Shown one piece after another: positions 16,778 through 28,360 of a DNA stretch of 64,000 nucleotides. Position numbers and translations under genes: made by a program. The DNA comes from Desulfomonile tiedjei (GTDB lineage: Bacteria; Desulfobacterota; Desulfomonilia; Desulfomonilales; Desulfomonilaceae). Location of the stretch: positions 61,197 to 125,196 of the forward strand of contig JACRDG010000006.1 in NCBI GenBank assembly GCA_016218715.1. The letters are read 5' to 3'. The notes beneath the pieces are model-generated. The model was not told where the DNA came from and did not search any database. It saw only the letters and a program-made list of their open reading frames with translations. Positions within the stretch are counted from its first letter, which is position 1, and every line of letters begins with the position of its first letter.

Positions 16778-19477
16778 ATGGCTGAAAACGACCACCCCAC
16801 CTTTGACGACGACGAAGATAAGACGCCTCCACAGCTCTTGAGCCAGGGCAACGTGGCGACGGAAACCATCGACCTCGAGAGTCTGCTCGCTCAAGGTTTC
16901 GACTCGTCCGGCAGCTTCGATCTCAGGGATGTGAGGAGATCTCAGTTTGCCAAGCTGATGAATGCGCTCCCTGTCCCTGCCCTCCTCGTCGACCGAGAAA
17001 GCTGCATCGTGTTTGCGAATCAGTCATGCGGAAGGATCAGCGATCAGTATCAAAAGATACTGGGCAACCGTTTCTCGGCGTTGTTTGTAGGTGAGGCCTC
17101 CGCCGGCAGGGCCGAAGGGTTGCTGCAGCAGGTGTTGGCAAAGAGAAAACCCCTGGTGGGAGAAGCAGTCCTGGCAATCGACGACAATCGGATCTGGGGC
17201 CGCATGAACTTCCGCTCGCTCCGGATGGGGACAGAGCGGGCCATACTGGTGCTCGTCGAAGACTTGACCCTGGAAAAGAAGCGACTGCTTCTCCACCAAA
17301 GGCACCGGGCCGAACTCGAGAAACGCGTGCAAGAGCGCACGTCAAGGTTGAGAGAGATCAACGAACGCCTTCAGCGAGAGATCTCGGAACGAAAGCGCGC
17401 TGAAGAGGCTCTCCAAGGGGCGAAGGATGAGTTGGAGCGACGCGTCGAGGAGCGCACCGCAGAACTTCTCGCATCCAACAAGGCCTGCTTGAAGGCCACC
17501 AGCGAGTGGGAACGCACTTTCGATGCGGTGCCGGATCTCATCATGATTCTCGACGCACAGCACCGGATTCTCCGAGCCAATAGAGCCTTGGGGGACCACC
17601 TGGGGACTACCCCAGACCGATTGGCCGGCACGGTCTGCTATCAGGTGACCCACTGCCAAGATTTTCCGGTGCCGGAATGCCCCCATACGAGGCTCCTCGA
17701 GGATGGGAGAGAGCACTCGACAGAACTGCTCGACGAGACCACCAGCAGTATCTGGGACGTTCGCGTGTCACCCCTATACGATGAGGAAGGTCGCCTCGTA
17801 GAGTGCGTCCACGTCGCCCGCGACATAACCGAACGCAAGAAGGCCGAGTTGACCATCGTCGAGGCCCGCGAGGCTGCTGCCGCGGAGGCGCACAAGCTTC
17901 GCACCATGATCGAAGGTATGGACTCGGGGATAGTCGTGACCGACTCCCGGGAGAGGGTCACGGAGGCAAATAGTTGGTTCCTGAGCAAGATCGGTCTTCA
18001 GCAGGAGAGCTTCGTAGGGCACAGCCTGTGGGACAACTGGCCCGATCCGCAATTCGCCGCGGACTTGCGGCCGCTGATCGATGACTACCGTACTGGAAAA
18101 CGCAATGACCGGGTCGTTGTCAATCGGGACCTTGCGGAGATGAAGGTGCATCTTCGGATCCAGCCGATTTTCAGGCGTGATCTGTATGAAGGGGTGATGC
18201 TCAACGTCACCGACGTCACCGATCTTGTGCAAGCCAAATTGGCCGCTGAAGATGCAAGCCGGGCCAAGAGTCTCTTCCTGGCGAACATGAGCCATGAGAT
18301 CCGTACCCCGCTCCACGGCATCATCGGAATGACTGAACTCTGCCTCCAAACCGGGGTAGCGACGGAGCAACACGAGTGCTTGACAACGGTGCAGAAATCC
18401 GCAGATTCGCTTCTGAGGCTTATAAACGACATTCTCGATTTCTCGAAGGCCGAGGCGGGCAAACTGACATTGTTCTCTGTGTCGTTCGGAGTGCGGGACT
18501 GCATCAACGAGTCACTCAATTGGATAGCTGCCGAGGCACACAAGAAGGACCTCAAGCTGACGCAGCACGTGAGCGAAGAAGTGCCCGATCGAGTCCTGGG
18601 CGATCCCGGTCGTCTCCGCCAGATACTCCTGAACCTGGTAGGGAACGCGATCAAGTTCACGGAAAAAGGTGAAGTGACCCTGACGGTAGAGGCTGCGTCC
18701 CGAACCCGGGACCAAGTGACTCTCCGCTGCTCCATTCGGGATACGGGAGTAGGCATACCTCCGGAGAAGCTGGGGGTAGTGTTCGAGGAATTTGAACAAG
18801 GTGACGGCTCGACTTCGCGAAACTACGGAGGGACCGGCCTTGGCCTGCCGCTTTCCGCTCAACTGGTGAAGCTAATGAACGGCCGAATCTGGGTGGAGAG
18901 TGAGGTCGGAAGAGGGACCACTTTTCATTTTACAGCCTGCCTCGGAGTGCTCGAAGAGAAGGTTTCTCGGCCGGTCGCCGATCCACCGGCGAGCGCTCTC
19001 TCGCCTGAAGTGGCCGCTGCGGCTTCCGCAACTCAGGTCCCTTCGCAGGAAGACAGAGGAAAGGCCCGAATTCTTCTCGCGGAAGACAACCCGGTCAACC
19101 AAAAACTCGCAGCACTGATGCTGAAAAATGGTGGATACAGGTTCCGCATCGCGGCGGACGGAGAGCAAGCGGTCGCGGCCCTTGAACAGGAAGAGTTCGA
19201 TCTGGTTCTGATGGACATTCAGTTACCTCGCATGGACGGCCTGGTGGCAACTCGGGCTATCCGCGAACGGGAAAAGTCCACAGGGCTGCACATCCCCATC
19301 GTTGCCATGACCGCGTTCGCAATGCAGGCCGACCGGGAGAGGTGCCTGGAGGCAGGAATGGATGATCATATCGCCAAACCGGTCAGAAGCAGCGAATTGT
19401 ACCAGGTCCTCGAGAAGTGGCTCGAGGCATCGCGTGGAGGGATGCAGGACAATCCTGGAGAAGACCAAGCCCGGTGA
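16778..19477 (+). CDS. hybrid sensor histidine kinase with multiple PAS domains and a receiver
   Basis: The ATG at 16778 (MAENDHP) looks the more natural start; the frame also allows 16694. Of 899 residues, domains in order are: PAS (about 40-165), a long coiled coil (about 170-240), a second PAS with three Cys (about 245-360), a third PAS (about 375-490), HisKA with phospho-acceptor His506 in NMSHEIRTP, a HATPase with N box NLVGNAIKF and G boxes DTGVGIPP and GGTGLGLP, and a receiver with phospho-acceptor Asp813 in LMDIQLPRMDG. No membrane helix is seen, so it is cytoplasmic and probably senses redox state or a small ligand. No response regulator gene adjoins it. Confidence 0.92.
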   Translation: MAENDHPTFDDDEDKTPPQLLSQGNVATETIDLESLLAQGFDSSGSFDLRDVRRSQFAKLMNALPVPALLVDRESCIVFANQSCGRISDQYQKILGNRFSALFVGEASAGRAEGLLQQVLAKRKPLVGEAVLAIDDNRIWGRMNFRSLRMGTERAILVLVEDLTLEKKRLLLHQRHRAELEKRVQERTSRLREINERLQREISERKRAEEALQGAKDELERRVEERTAELLASNKACLKATSEWERTFDAVPDLIMILDAQHRILRANRALGDHLGTTPDRLAGTVCYQVTHCQDFPVPECPHTRLLEDGREHSTELLDETTSSIWDVRVSPLYDEEGRLVECVHVARDITERKKAELTIVEAREAAAAEAHKLRTMIEGMDSGIVVTDSRERVTEANSWFLSKIGLQQESFVGHSLWDNWPDPQFAADLRPLIDDYRTGKRNDRVVVNRDLAEMKVHLRIQPIFRRDLYEGVMLNVTDVTDLVQAKLAAEDASRAKSLFLANMSHEIRTPLHGIIGMTELCLQTGVATEQHECLTTVQKSADSLLRLINDILDFSKAEAGKLTLFSVSFGVRDCINESLNWIAAEAHKKDLKLTQHVSEEVPDRVLGDPGRLRQILLNLVGNAIKFTEKGEVTLTVEAASRTRDQVTLRCSIRDTGVGIPPEKLGVVFEEFEQGDGSTSRNYGGTGLGLPLSAQLVKLMNGRIWVESEVGRGTTFHFTACLGVLEEKVSRPVADPPASALSPEVAAAASATQVPSQEDRGKARILLAEDNPVNQKLAALMLKNGGYRFRIAADGEQAVAALEQEEFDLVLMDIQLPRMDGLVATRAIREREKSTGLHIPIVAMTAFAMQADRERCLEAGMDDHIAKPVRSSELYQVLEKWLEASRGGMQDNPGEDQAR

Positions 19478-19771
19478 CAGGCAGAACAGCTTGTGGCGCT
19501 ACCGGTCAAAGACGAGGACTCCGGGCGGATCCGCCTTCCGTTCCCCGACCCGCGATGAGCCCACAGGCGATCCGGGACACTGCCGAGCTGTACGGCTTCT
19601 GGATTCGAATCACGTCAGATGCTATCATACCAGCGAAGCCCCGAGGGCTTTCGTCAGGCAAACCGGGTGCCCCGCTCCGGCCACGGTGACGGAAAAGGTG
19701 CCGACCTGAACTATTCACTGGTCGCCCCAAGCGCCGTAGAGGGGATCCAACCCTGAGAAGGGGGCCAAACA

Positions 19772-20029
19772 ATGCGTAGTTACGGAACAATTGCGGTTTG
19801 TGTGATTCTACTCGCGTTGGGAATCATCTACGCGGGTGGGGCCATGGAGGTGAAAGGGGCTCCAATCTTCGCCCATATAGACAAAGCGCTCGGCACACAA
19901 GCCTTCATGGGAACCTATAACAAGCTCGCCAACGTTCTTCGCAAAAGAGGGTCCTCGTCTTCGGAAGACGATCCGTGGACCCAGAGTCATCAGGGGATCG
20001 ACAAGTTGCTGCAGAAGCACGTGGAATAG
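19772..20029 (+). CDS. small membrane-anchored or secreted protein (85 aa)
   Basis: A G-rich GAAGGGGG lies shortly upstream of the ATG. The first ~24 residues form a signal or anchor helix (IAVCVILLALGIIYAGGAM); the remaining 60 residues are hydrophilic and helical (AHIDKALGTQAFMGTYNKL, then a Ser/Asp patch). It follows the hybrid kinase by 294 bases and is convergent with the acetoacetyl-CoA synthetase gene. No family is recognised. Confidence 0.6.
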   Translation: MRSYGTIAVCVILLALGIIYAGGAMEVKGAPIFAHIDKALGTQAFMGTYNKLANVLRKRGSSSSEDDPWTQSHQGIDKLLQKHVE

Positions 20030-20137
20030 CCGTTCAAGGGGCTCCTGGGTCGGTCAACCCCCTGGACGGCTTTTCGATTCGCGTTGCAGACTGTGCGCCA
20101 ATGTGGCGGCGGGGACTCCCATTGCCCCGACGCGCCT

Positions 20138-22087
<1,950 letters not shown>

Positions 22088-22329
22088 AATCTTGCCTCCT
22101 TTCGCGATAGGTAGACCGCGTTGCATAAGGGATGCTTTATGTTCGACCGAAACGGTGACTCAGCTGTGACGTGCCGGCATGATGCCGCGCACCGGGGGCC
22201 ACTGAGCGAAACGCCTCCGGACGGTTTTCGGCCGTTAAGGCAGTAGAGCGCCGGCGGGAGATCGCAAACCTTGACGTGATTGGAAGCCGTGGTCCCCGCT
22301 CCCGCAATGCCCAAGGCGCTCAACCGTAC

Positions 22330-23463
22330 TTACGGGGTTTTGTACCCGGCCTTTTCCGGCCAACTTGCCGGGAACTTCGAACCGGGTGCTTCCCCAAGCT
22401 TCTTTTTCAGCTCTGTCAGGCCTTTCCTCTTGTACTCTTCCCGAGGATGCTTCGGGATGCGTCGGTTGAGAATAGATTCGGACCGTAGTCTTCTGCCTAT
22501 GGTCTTTTCCATCATGGTGCCGAGGTCCAGGAGGCGATCGACGTCTATTCCCGTTTCGATGCCCATTTCGTCCATCATGACCACCATGTCCTCGATGCAC
22601 TGTAACCCGACCACGTTGGGATCCCGATAGTAGTATGAGCCGGTACCCGCGACAGGGACTCGGTCCATGAAGTTGGCCGGCTGACCTCCGAGTCCTCCCA
22701 GGGTCGCCTCGAAGATCTCGATCCCTGCCTGCATCGCGGCCAGCACGTTTGCCGTGCCCCAGCCTCGGGTAACATGAAAGTGTGCCACATGAAGGCTCTT
22801 GTCGGGTATCTGCTCCACGATCATGGAATAGTACTTGTAGACTTGGTTGGGTGGAGCGCTCCCGTCATGGTCGGCATGTTCGATGTCCGCGGCTCCAATG
22901 TCGAGCCACCGCTTGGTAAACTCCACGGCCTCCTCCAACTCAGTAGGCCCCGAAATGGGAGATCCCCAGATGGTGGAGACCGTACCGCACATCTTGATGC
23001 CGACATCCTTGGCCTTTTGGATGCATCGCTCGGCCTCTGCCCAATAGTCGGGCAGAGTCGTTCCGGAGTTGGCGAAATGGTGTTCCTCGTCCGTAGAGAC
23101 CATCATGAGTATCCTATCGGGTCCCCACCCCTCTTTGCGCGCTACGACGGCACGGTCGACGGATTTCTCTCTGATAGTCACGACGGTAAGGGTGATGTCG
23201 TTCCAGTTGACGCCGGCGCGAGAGAGTTTCTTGGAATTCCTGAGCTTCTTCAGCAAATCTTCCGCGTCCTTGAACTGGGGCATGAGCATCGGATTGCCGA
23301 AATTGGTCACCTCGAGGTGTTTGATGCCGCAAAGGATCAATTCTTCGAGATAAAAAAGTTTGGCCTCCGTGGGTATCCAGATCTCCTCGTGCTGGAATCC
23401 GTCACGTACGGTGATGTCCCCGATCTGAACCCGTTTCGGATAGGTCAGTTCATGATGCGACAT
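22330..23463 (-). CDS. HMG-CoA lyase-like DRE-TIM metallolyase
   Basis: The start at 23463 is preceded by GAGGAGGAG. The 377-residue product has the DRE-TIM barrel signature ITVRDGFQHEE (Arg20, Asp21), a metal-binding histidine pair AHFHVTRG (His228, His230) and an EATLGGLGG loop. In authentic HMG-CoA lyases this loop reads GGCP with the catalytic Cys; here it is GGQP (Gln261), so a simple HMG-CoA lyase call is doubtful. It could be a related lyase or Claisen-type condensing enzyme. Its place between enoyl-CoA hydratase and acetoacetyl-CoA synthetase still favours a C5/C6 acyl-CoA pathway. A 240-base gap with no clear terminator separates it from aacS. Confidence 0.75.
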   Translation of the reverse strand: MSHHELTYPKRVQIGDITVRDGFQHEEIWIPTEAKLFYLEELILCGIKHLEVTNFGNPMLMPQFKDAEDLLKKLRNSKKLSRAGVNWNDITLTVVTIREKSVDRAVVARKEGWGPDRILMMVSTDEEHHFANSGTTLPDYWAEAERCIQKAKDVGIKMCGTVSTIWGSPISGPTELEEAVEFTKRWLDIGAADIEHADHDGSAPPNQVYKYYSMIVEQIPDKSLHVAHFHVTRGWGTANVLAAMQAGIEIFEATLGGLGGQPANFMDRVPVAGTGSYYYRDPNVVGLQCIEDMVVMMDEMGIETGIDVDRLLDLGTMMEKTIGRRLRSESILNRRIPKHPREEYKRKGLTELKKKLGEAPGSKFPASWPEKAGYKTP

Positions 23464-23491
23464 AAAGGCACTCCTCCTCTAAAATCGAATG

Positions 23492-24283
23492 CTATTCTCC
23501 CGTATACACCGGTTTTCGTTTCTCTCTAAACGCTGTTAGGCCTTCGGTCCTGTCTTTCGTCGGTATGGTTACGGCATACGCGTTGGATTCAATGGCCAAT
23601 CCGACCGGTAGGCTCACCTCCATCCCTTTGTTCATGGCGTATTTTGCCTGGGCCAGTGCAACGGGACCGTTCGCTGCAATCTCCAGGGCAATTTCGCGGG
23701 CCCGATCCAGGAGTGCGTCCTGTTCTACCGCTTCGATAAAAAGACCGATCTGCAGTCCTTCATCCGCGGTAATTCTTCTGGCGCGGAAAATCATTTCTTT
23801 CGCGCGCGCCATACCGACCACGCGAGGGAGTCGCTGCGTCCCGCCCGCTCCCGGGATGATGGCGAGACTGGTCTCCGTAAGTCCCACGATCGCCGTTTTC
23901 GCTGCCAGCCTTATATCGCAGGCGAGGGCGAGTTCCAGGCCGCCTCCAAACGCATAGCCGTTTACCGCGGCAATGACCGGTTTGGGGAGTTCCTCCACCG
24001 CAGTGAAAAGGTTTCGTATGGTCTGGATGTACAACCGCACCTGGTCGGGAGACATCCCCGCCCTCTCCTTCAGATCTGCCCCTGTGCTGAAAGCGTTCTT
24101 CCCCTCAGTCGAGCCGGTTATGATGACAACCTTCACTCCCGCGTCGAAGGCGATTTCGGCCACGGTTCGACCGAAAACCTCCAGGAGAGACATGTTGAAA
24201 CAATTCAAGGCTCCGGGACGGTTTATGGTCAAGGTCAGCACACCATCCTTGACGTCTCGCAACAGAACTTTTTCCTCGCCCAT
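23492..24283 (-). CDS. enoyl-CoA hydratase/isomerase (crotonase family)
   Basis: The ATG at 24283 follows GGAGGTGGAG; an ATG at 24304 is an alternative. The 263-residue protein carries the crotonase oxyanion-hole segments (FSTGADLKE and NGYAFGGGLELALACD) and both catalytic glutamates, in GGGLELAL and in LTETSLAIIPGAGGTQRLPR, so hydratase activity is expected. It is the first gene of the minus-strand set with the lyase-like and acetoacetyl-CoA synthetase genes. If that set degrades leucine or isovalerate it would act on 3-methylglutaconyl-CoA; this is inference. Confidence 0.88.
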   Translation of the reverse strand: MGEEKVLLRDVKDGVLTLTINRPGALNCFNMSLLEVFGRTVAEIAFDAGVKVVIITGSTEGKNAFSTGADLKERAGMSPDQVRLYIQTIRNLFTAVEELPKPVIAAVNGYAFGGGLELALACDIRLAAKTAIVGLTETSLAIIPGAGGTQRLPRVVGMARAKEMIFRARRITADEGLQIGLFIEAVEQDALLDRAREIALEIAANGPVALAQAKYAMNKGMEVSLPVGLAIESNAYAVTIPTKDRTEGLTAFREKRKPVYTGE

Positions 24284-25620
24284 GGTTGTTGTCTCCACCT
24301 CCATAACTTGCCTTATTCCGTAAAAGTCTGTCGGCCAAACCGGATGTGCCGGAAGGTCACCGCGGCGCAAAATCATTTTTGGCGTTGTCCGTCGGGGCTG
24401 CCTCTTGTGCCCACCCCGAAGGCCGAAACTGCAGGTACCGCAACCGTTCGGACGCAGCCGTACATGCGGTGGTTTCCCTCAGGCAACTGCCGCCCCAGCA
24501 TTTCGTGCGGGGTCTTGGCATCCAGGTTCACTATAATGAACGGATCGCCGCGACAAGAATCGGGCTCGGCAGCGGCACCTCGGACGGCCCCTCCGACGCA
24601 CGCAGCTCACGGCAGAGGCAGGCCGCTGATAGGAATCACCCACTCGGTGTTCGCTGGCTTCCAGTCCCGCCCCGACTGAGCGGACGCGTGACGGTCCACG
24701 CTGCCATACGGCTGGGGTTCCCATTCACCTGACGTTGCCGCCTTCAGGCTCTCCGGGGCCCCTTTCGCCCGCGCCGAGCTTAATGATGCCCTGGTGCGCT
24801 CCGGTGCCTCTGCACAGGAATGCTCCCCAACAGGCCCCAGCACAACTGCGCTATCCTGACGATCGCTTCCCCCGCGGTCTGAACCGGAGAGCCACTCTTT
24901 CCAGGTCGCGCAGGAGCCAATTCGAGGACATCTCCCCGTATAGCATTTTTCGGCTTGACTTTTCAACACGACTTTCTTCATCATTGAGGAGTTCGCGACG
25001 ACCTTCAATCTGGTCGACATTTCACGGATCACCGCGGGAGGGCTGGAAGGCCGGAGCGGTACGAATCGTCGGTCGGCTGAACAAACACCGACCCTGCCGG
25101 TCAGGGAGGGATGGGTGCCGGGAGCAATTTACGGAGGGCCCCAAGTCAGACAGCCGTCCTATGATGTCACCGCCCCCCCGAGCGGGAGAGATAGCGGCCC
25201 CCATCGTTTCCGGTTTGTCGCCGTCAGTTCTCCCTATACCGGGGCGCGCCGGGAGGAACCCGATCGGGCCGTCAAGAACAACACCCGTTTTTCGATCGCT
25301 GGTAAGGCCCATGCATGCGCGTCGCTGCCAGTCCCTTCTCTGGCACGGGGCTAGGTATCCAGGCTGCTCCTCCATACTCCGTGGAGATCATGACAAGTAC
25401 AATCCAGCACCATCGCACTTGCGCGCGGTTCAGCGGACTAAAGGTTGACCCGGAGAGAACGTTTTGCTATTTTGGGTGCCCTGTCCACCCGGCGAAACGC
25501 CTCCACGGCCCCCCAGGGAAAGGGGCTGCCGCCATCTGCTGTGCCATACGCCAACGAACAGGCCGTGAAGGAGCAATGACCCAGTTTCAGTGGAGTGAAC
25601 TACGCAAAAGGGGAAGCTGA
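24284..25620. other. 1.3-kb interval without a supported gene
   Basis: Divergent region between the enoyl-CoA hydratase gene and the liv operon. Frames of up to 230 codons exist on both strands, but they lack ribosome binding sites, have Arg/Pro/Ser-rich shadow composition, and match no family I know. No clear repeat or hairpin stands out. It may hold regulatory sites or a decayed gene. Confidence 0.5.
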
Positions 25621-26421
25621 ATGTCGGAAGTCATTCTCGAGGCGAAGAACATCTTTCTGTCGTTTCACGGGGTCTCTGCACTGACCAACGTGAGTTTCGA
25701 AGTCAGGCGCGGCGAAATCTTTTCGATCATCGGCCCGAACGGGGCGGGCAAGACCTGTATGATGAACTGCGTCAACGGTCTGTACCACCCCAAACAAGGC
25801 CAAATCTTTTTCAAAGGGACCGACATCACGAACTTCTCACCTCACCGCCGCGCTGGGCTGGGACTGTCACGGACGTTCCAGAAGATTGAGCTCTTCGGCG
25901 GCATGACCGTCCTGGACAACATCCGCCTGGGTCGCCACATGCAGTTGAGGTCCGGTATTGTCGGCTCTGCCGTGTACTGGGGGAAGACCAAGCGGGAAGA
26001 GATCGAGTCGAGACGCTTCATCGAGGAAGAGATCATAGATCTGTTGGAAATCGAAGCGATTCGGAACGAAGTCACCGGCATGCTCCCTTACGGGCTCCAA
26101 AAGCGGGTAGAACTGGCCAGAGCACTGGCGCTGCAGCCCGAACTGATCCTTCTGGACGAACCTCTGGCTGGGCTGAATCTAGAAGAGACCGAAGACATGG
26201 CCCGGTTCATCGTGGACGTCAACGAAGATGAACGCTGGAAGATCACCTGCGTGCTGGTGGAGCACGACATGGGCGTCGTGATGGACCTTTCCGACCGCGT
26301 TATGGCTCTCAATTTCGGAGTCAAGATTGCCGACGGCACTCCGGCGGAGATCCAGGAGAATCCGGAAGTCATCAAGGCATATCTGGGTGATGTGGAGGAT
26401 CTGTATGTCAGCCGAAGATAA
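25621..26421 (+). CDS. livG: branched-chain-type ABC transporter ATPase LivG
   Basis: An AGGGGAAG lies eight to ten bases before the ATG. The 266-residue ATPase has Walker A GPNGAGKT, an unusual signature region (MLPYGLQKRVELARALALQP in place of LSGGQ), Walker B LILLDEPLAG and a switch His in EHDM, plus the SRTFQ motif and the extended loop typical of LivG. It opens a seven-gene operon and its end overlaps the next gene by 17 bases. It powers import through LivHM. The substrate of this family ranges from branched amino acids to organic and aromatic acids. Confidence 0.92.
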   Translation: MSEVILEAKNIFLSFHGVSALTNVSFEVRRGEIFSIIGPNGAGKTCMMNCVNGLYHPKQGQIFFKGTDITNFSPHRRAGLGLSRTFQKIELFGGMTVLDNIRLGRHMQLRSGIVGSAVYWGKTKREEIESRRFIEEEIIDLLEIEAIRNEVTGMLPYGLQKRVELARALALQPELILLDEPLAGLNLEETEDMARFIVDVNEDERWKITCVLVEHDMGVVMDLSDRVMALNFGVKIADGTPAEIQENPEVIKAYLGDVEDLYVSRR

Positions 26422-28360
26422 GCAAGTGTTTTACGAAGAGATCGAAATCACCGACGACCTGACTCTCCCGAAGCTGTTTGTGCGCCAATGCCGGAAATTC
26501 GGCTCCGAGAAAGTCGCCATGCGAGAGAAGGAGTTCGGTATCTGGCGGCCGATCACCTGGACACAGTATCTCGAAAACGTGAAACATATCACGCTGGGAC
26601 TGATCAGTATCGGCATGGTTCCCGGGGACAAAGTCATCATGATCGGAGACAACCGTCCCCAGGCGCTCTGGACCGAAATGGCCGCCATGTGCGGAGGCGG
26701 GGTCGGCGTATGGCTCTTCCAGGACTGCCTCATGGACGAAGTAAAGTACATAGTGGACCATTCCGATTCGAAGTTCTACGTTGCCGAGGGGCAGGAAGAG
26801 GTTGACAAAGCTCTGTCGATTAAAGACGAGTGCCCGAAGCTGGAAAAGATCATATGGGACGACCCGAAAGGATTGCGTCATTACGACGATCCCATGCTGA
26901 TCTCGCTGAAAGAGGTGATGAGACTCGGCCGAGAAAAAGAAAAGGAAGACCCGGGCCTCTTCGAGCGCATGGTCGGGCTGCCCACGGGGAAAGACGTCTG
27001 CTTGCTTTTCTACACCTCCGGAACGACCTCGGTCCCCAAGGGCGTACTCCTGACCCACTACAACATGCTCACCATGGGCCAGAATCTCATGAAGGTCGAT
27101 CCGTGCAAGCCGACGGATGATTTCGTCTCGTACCTCCCCTTCGCGTGGATCGGCGAGCAGATGATGTCCATATCGTGCGGTCTGCAAGTCGGGTTCACGA
27201 TAAACTTCCCCGAAGAACCGGAAACAGCTCAGGAGAACGTCAGAGAGATCGGCCCGCACGTCATGTTCGCTCCGCCTCGGTTGTATGAGCAGTACACCCG
27301 AACCGTTCAGGTCAAGCACCTCGATGCGTCCTGGCTCAAACGAAAGATCTTCGAATGGTCTATGAAGATCGGGTACCACACGGCTGAACTAAAATTCGAG
27401 AAGAAGCCGGTCCCGGCTCACTGGCAACTTCTGCGTTGGCTGGGCGAGCAGGCGTGCTACAAGAAGATCAGAGATCATCTGGGTCTGAGCAAAGTGAGGC
27501 ACGCGTACACCGGTGGAGCGGCCATGGGGCCGGACCACTTTCGCTTTTTCCACGCGATCGGCGTGAACCTGAAGCAGATTTACGGTTCAACGGAAATTTC
27601 CGGTATTTCGGTGGTCCACCGTGACAACGACATCAAGTTCGATACTGTGGGGACTCCCCTGCCCGGTACCGAGGTGCAAATCACCGAGACCGACGAGATC
27701 ATCTCGAAAAGCTCCTCGGTATTCATGGGTTACTACAAGATGCCGGAAGAGACCGAGAAGACGCTGCGTGACGGCTGGCTCTATTCAGGGGATACCGGTT
27801 TCATGGACGAAGACGGGCACCTGGTCGTGTTCGATCGGACGAAGGACATCATGATCCTGAACGACGGGAGGAAATTCGCTCCCCAGTTCCTCGAGGCGCG
27901 CCTGAAATTCAGCCCGTACATAAAGGATGCCCTTGTGGTGGGACATGAGAAGCCGTATGTGATTGCTATCGTCTGCATCGATTACAACACCGTGGGCAAG
28001 TGGGCGGAAGACCACGGGATCAACTATACGAGCTACACGGAACTCGCCCAGGATTCTCACACGTACGGCCTGGTGGAAAGCGCCGTGGCCGAGGTCAACC
28101 GGACCCTCCCGGAGCCAGCCAAAATCATAAGATTCGCCAATCTTTTCAAAGAATTCGACGCGGACGACGACGAGTTGACGAGGACCCGCAAGATCCGCCG
28201 GGCCTTCGTCGAGAACCGGTATCAGGACATCATCAAGGCGCTTTACACCGACATCGACATGGTCCACATCGAGACCGCCATAACGTACGAGGACGGCAGG
28301 GAAGTGCAGATCAAGACGGATCTGAAGCTGAAGGACGTCTCTCAGGGAGGGAAGAAGTAA
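26405..28360 (+). CDS. long-chain-type acyl-CoA synthetase (AMP-forming)
   Basis: The ATG at 26405 has GGAGG six bases upstream and begins inside the end of livG. The 651-residue protein is a FadD15/ACSL-type ANL enzyme: LLFYTSGTTSVPKGV is the P-loop, IYGSTEISG the A5 region, GWLYSGDTGFMDEDG and DRTKDIMILNDGRK the hinge, with a long insert before the C-terminal domain. It would trap the imported acid as its CoA ester in the cytoplasm. An acyl-CoA synthetase inside a liv operon, translationally overlapped with the ATPase, argues that the cargo is a carboxylic acid and not only an amino acid. Confidence 0.9.
   Translation: MSAEDKQVFYEEIEITDDLTLPKLFVRQCRKFGSEKVAMREKEFGIWRPITWTQYLENVKHITLGLISIGMVPGDKVIMIGDNRPQALWTEMAAMCGGGVGVWLFQDCLMDEVKYIVDHSDSKFYVAEGQEEVDKALSIKDECPKLEKIIWDDPKGLRHYDDPMLISLKEVMRLGREKEKEDPGLFERMVGLPTGKDVCLLFYTSGTTSVPKGVLLTHYNMLTMGQNLMKVDPCKPTDDFVSYLPFAWIGEQMMSISCGLQVGFTINFPEEPETAQENVREIGPHVMFAPPRLYEQYTRTVQVKHLDASWLKRKIFEWSMKIGYHTAELKFEKKPVPAHWQLLRWLGEQACYKKIRDHLGLSKVRHAYTGGAAMGPDHFRFFHAIGVNLKQIYGSTEISGISVVHRDNDIKFDTVGTPLPGTEVQITETDEIISKSSSVFMGYYKMPEETEKTLRDGWLYSGDTGFMDEDGHLVVFDRTKDIMILNDGRKFAPQFLEARLKFSPYIKDALVVGHEKPYVIAIVCIDYNTVGKWAEDHGINYTSYTELAQDSHTYGLVESAVAEVNRTLPEPAKIIRFANLFKEFDADDDELTRTRKIRRAFVENRYQDIIKALYTDIDMVHIETAITYEDGREVQIKTDLKLKDVSQGGKK

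Noticed and set aside
24607..25032. 141-codon minus-strand ORF in the large gap
   Set aside because: A few cysteines (EKCYTGRCPRIGSC) looked zinc-finger-like, but there is no ribosome binding site and the rest is low-quality shadow sequence.
24735..25448. 237-codon plus-strand ORF in the same gap
   Set aside because: Arg/Ser/Pro-rich translation without structure or start signal.
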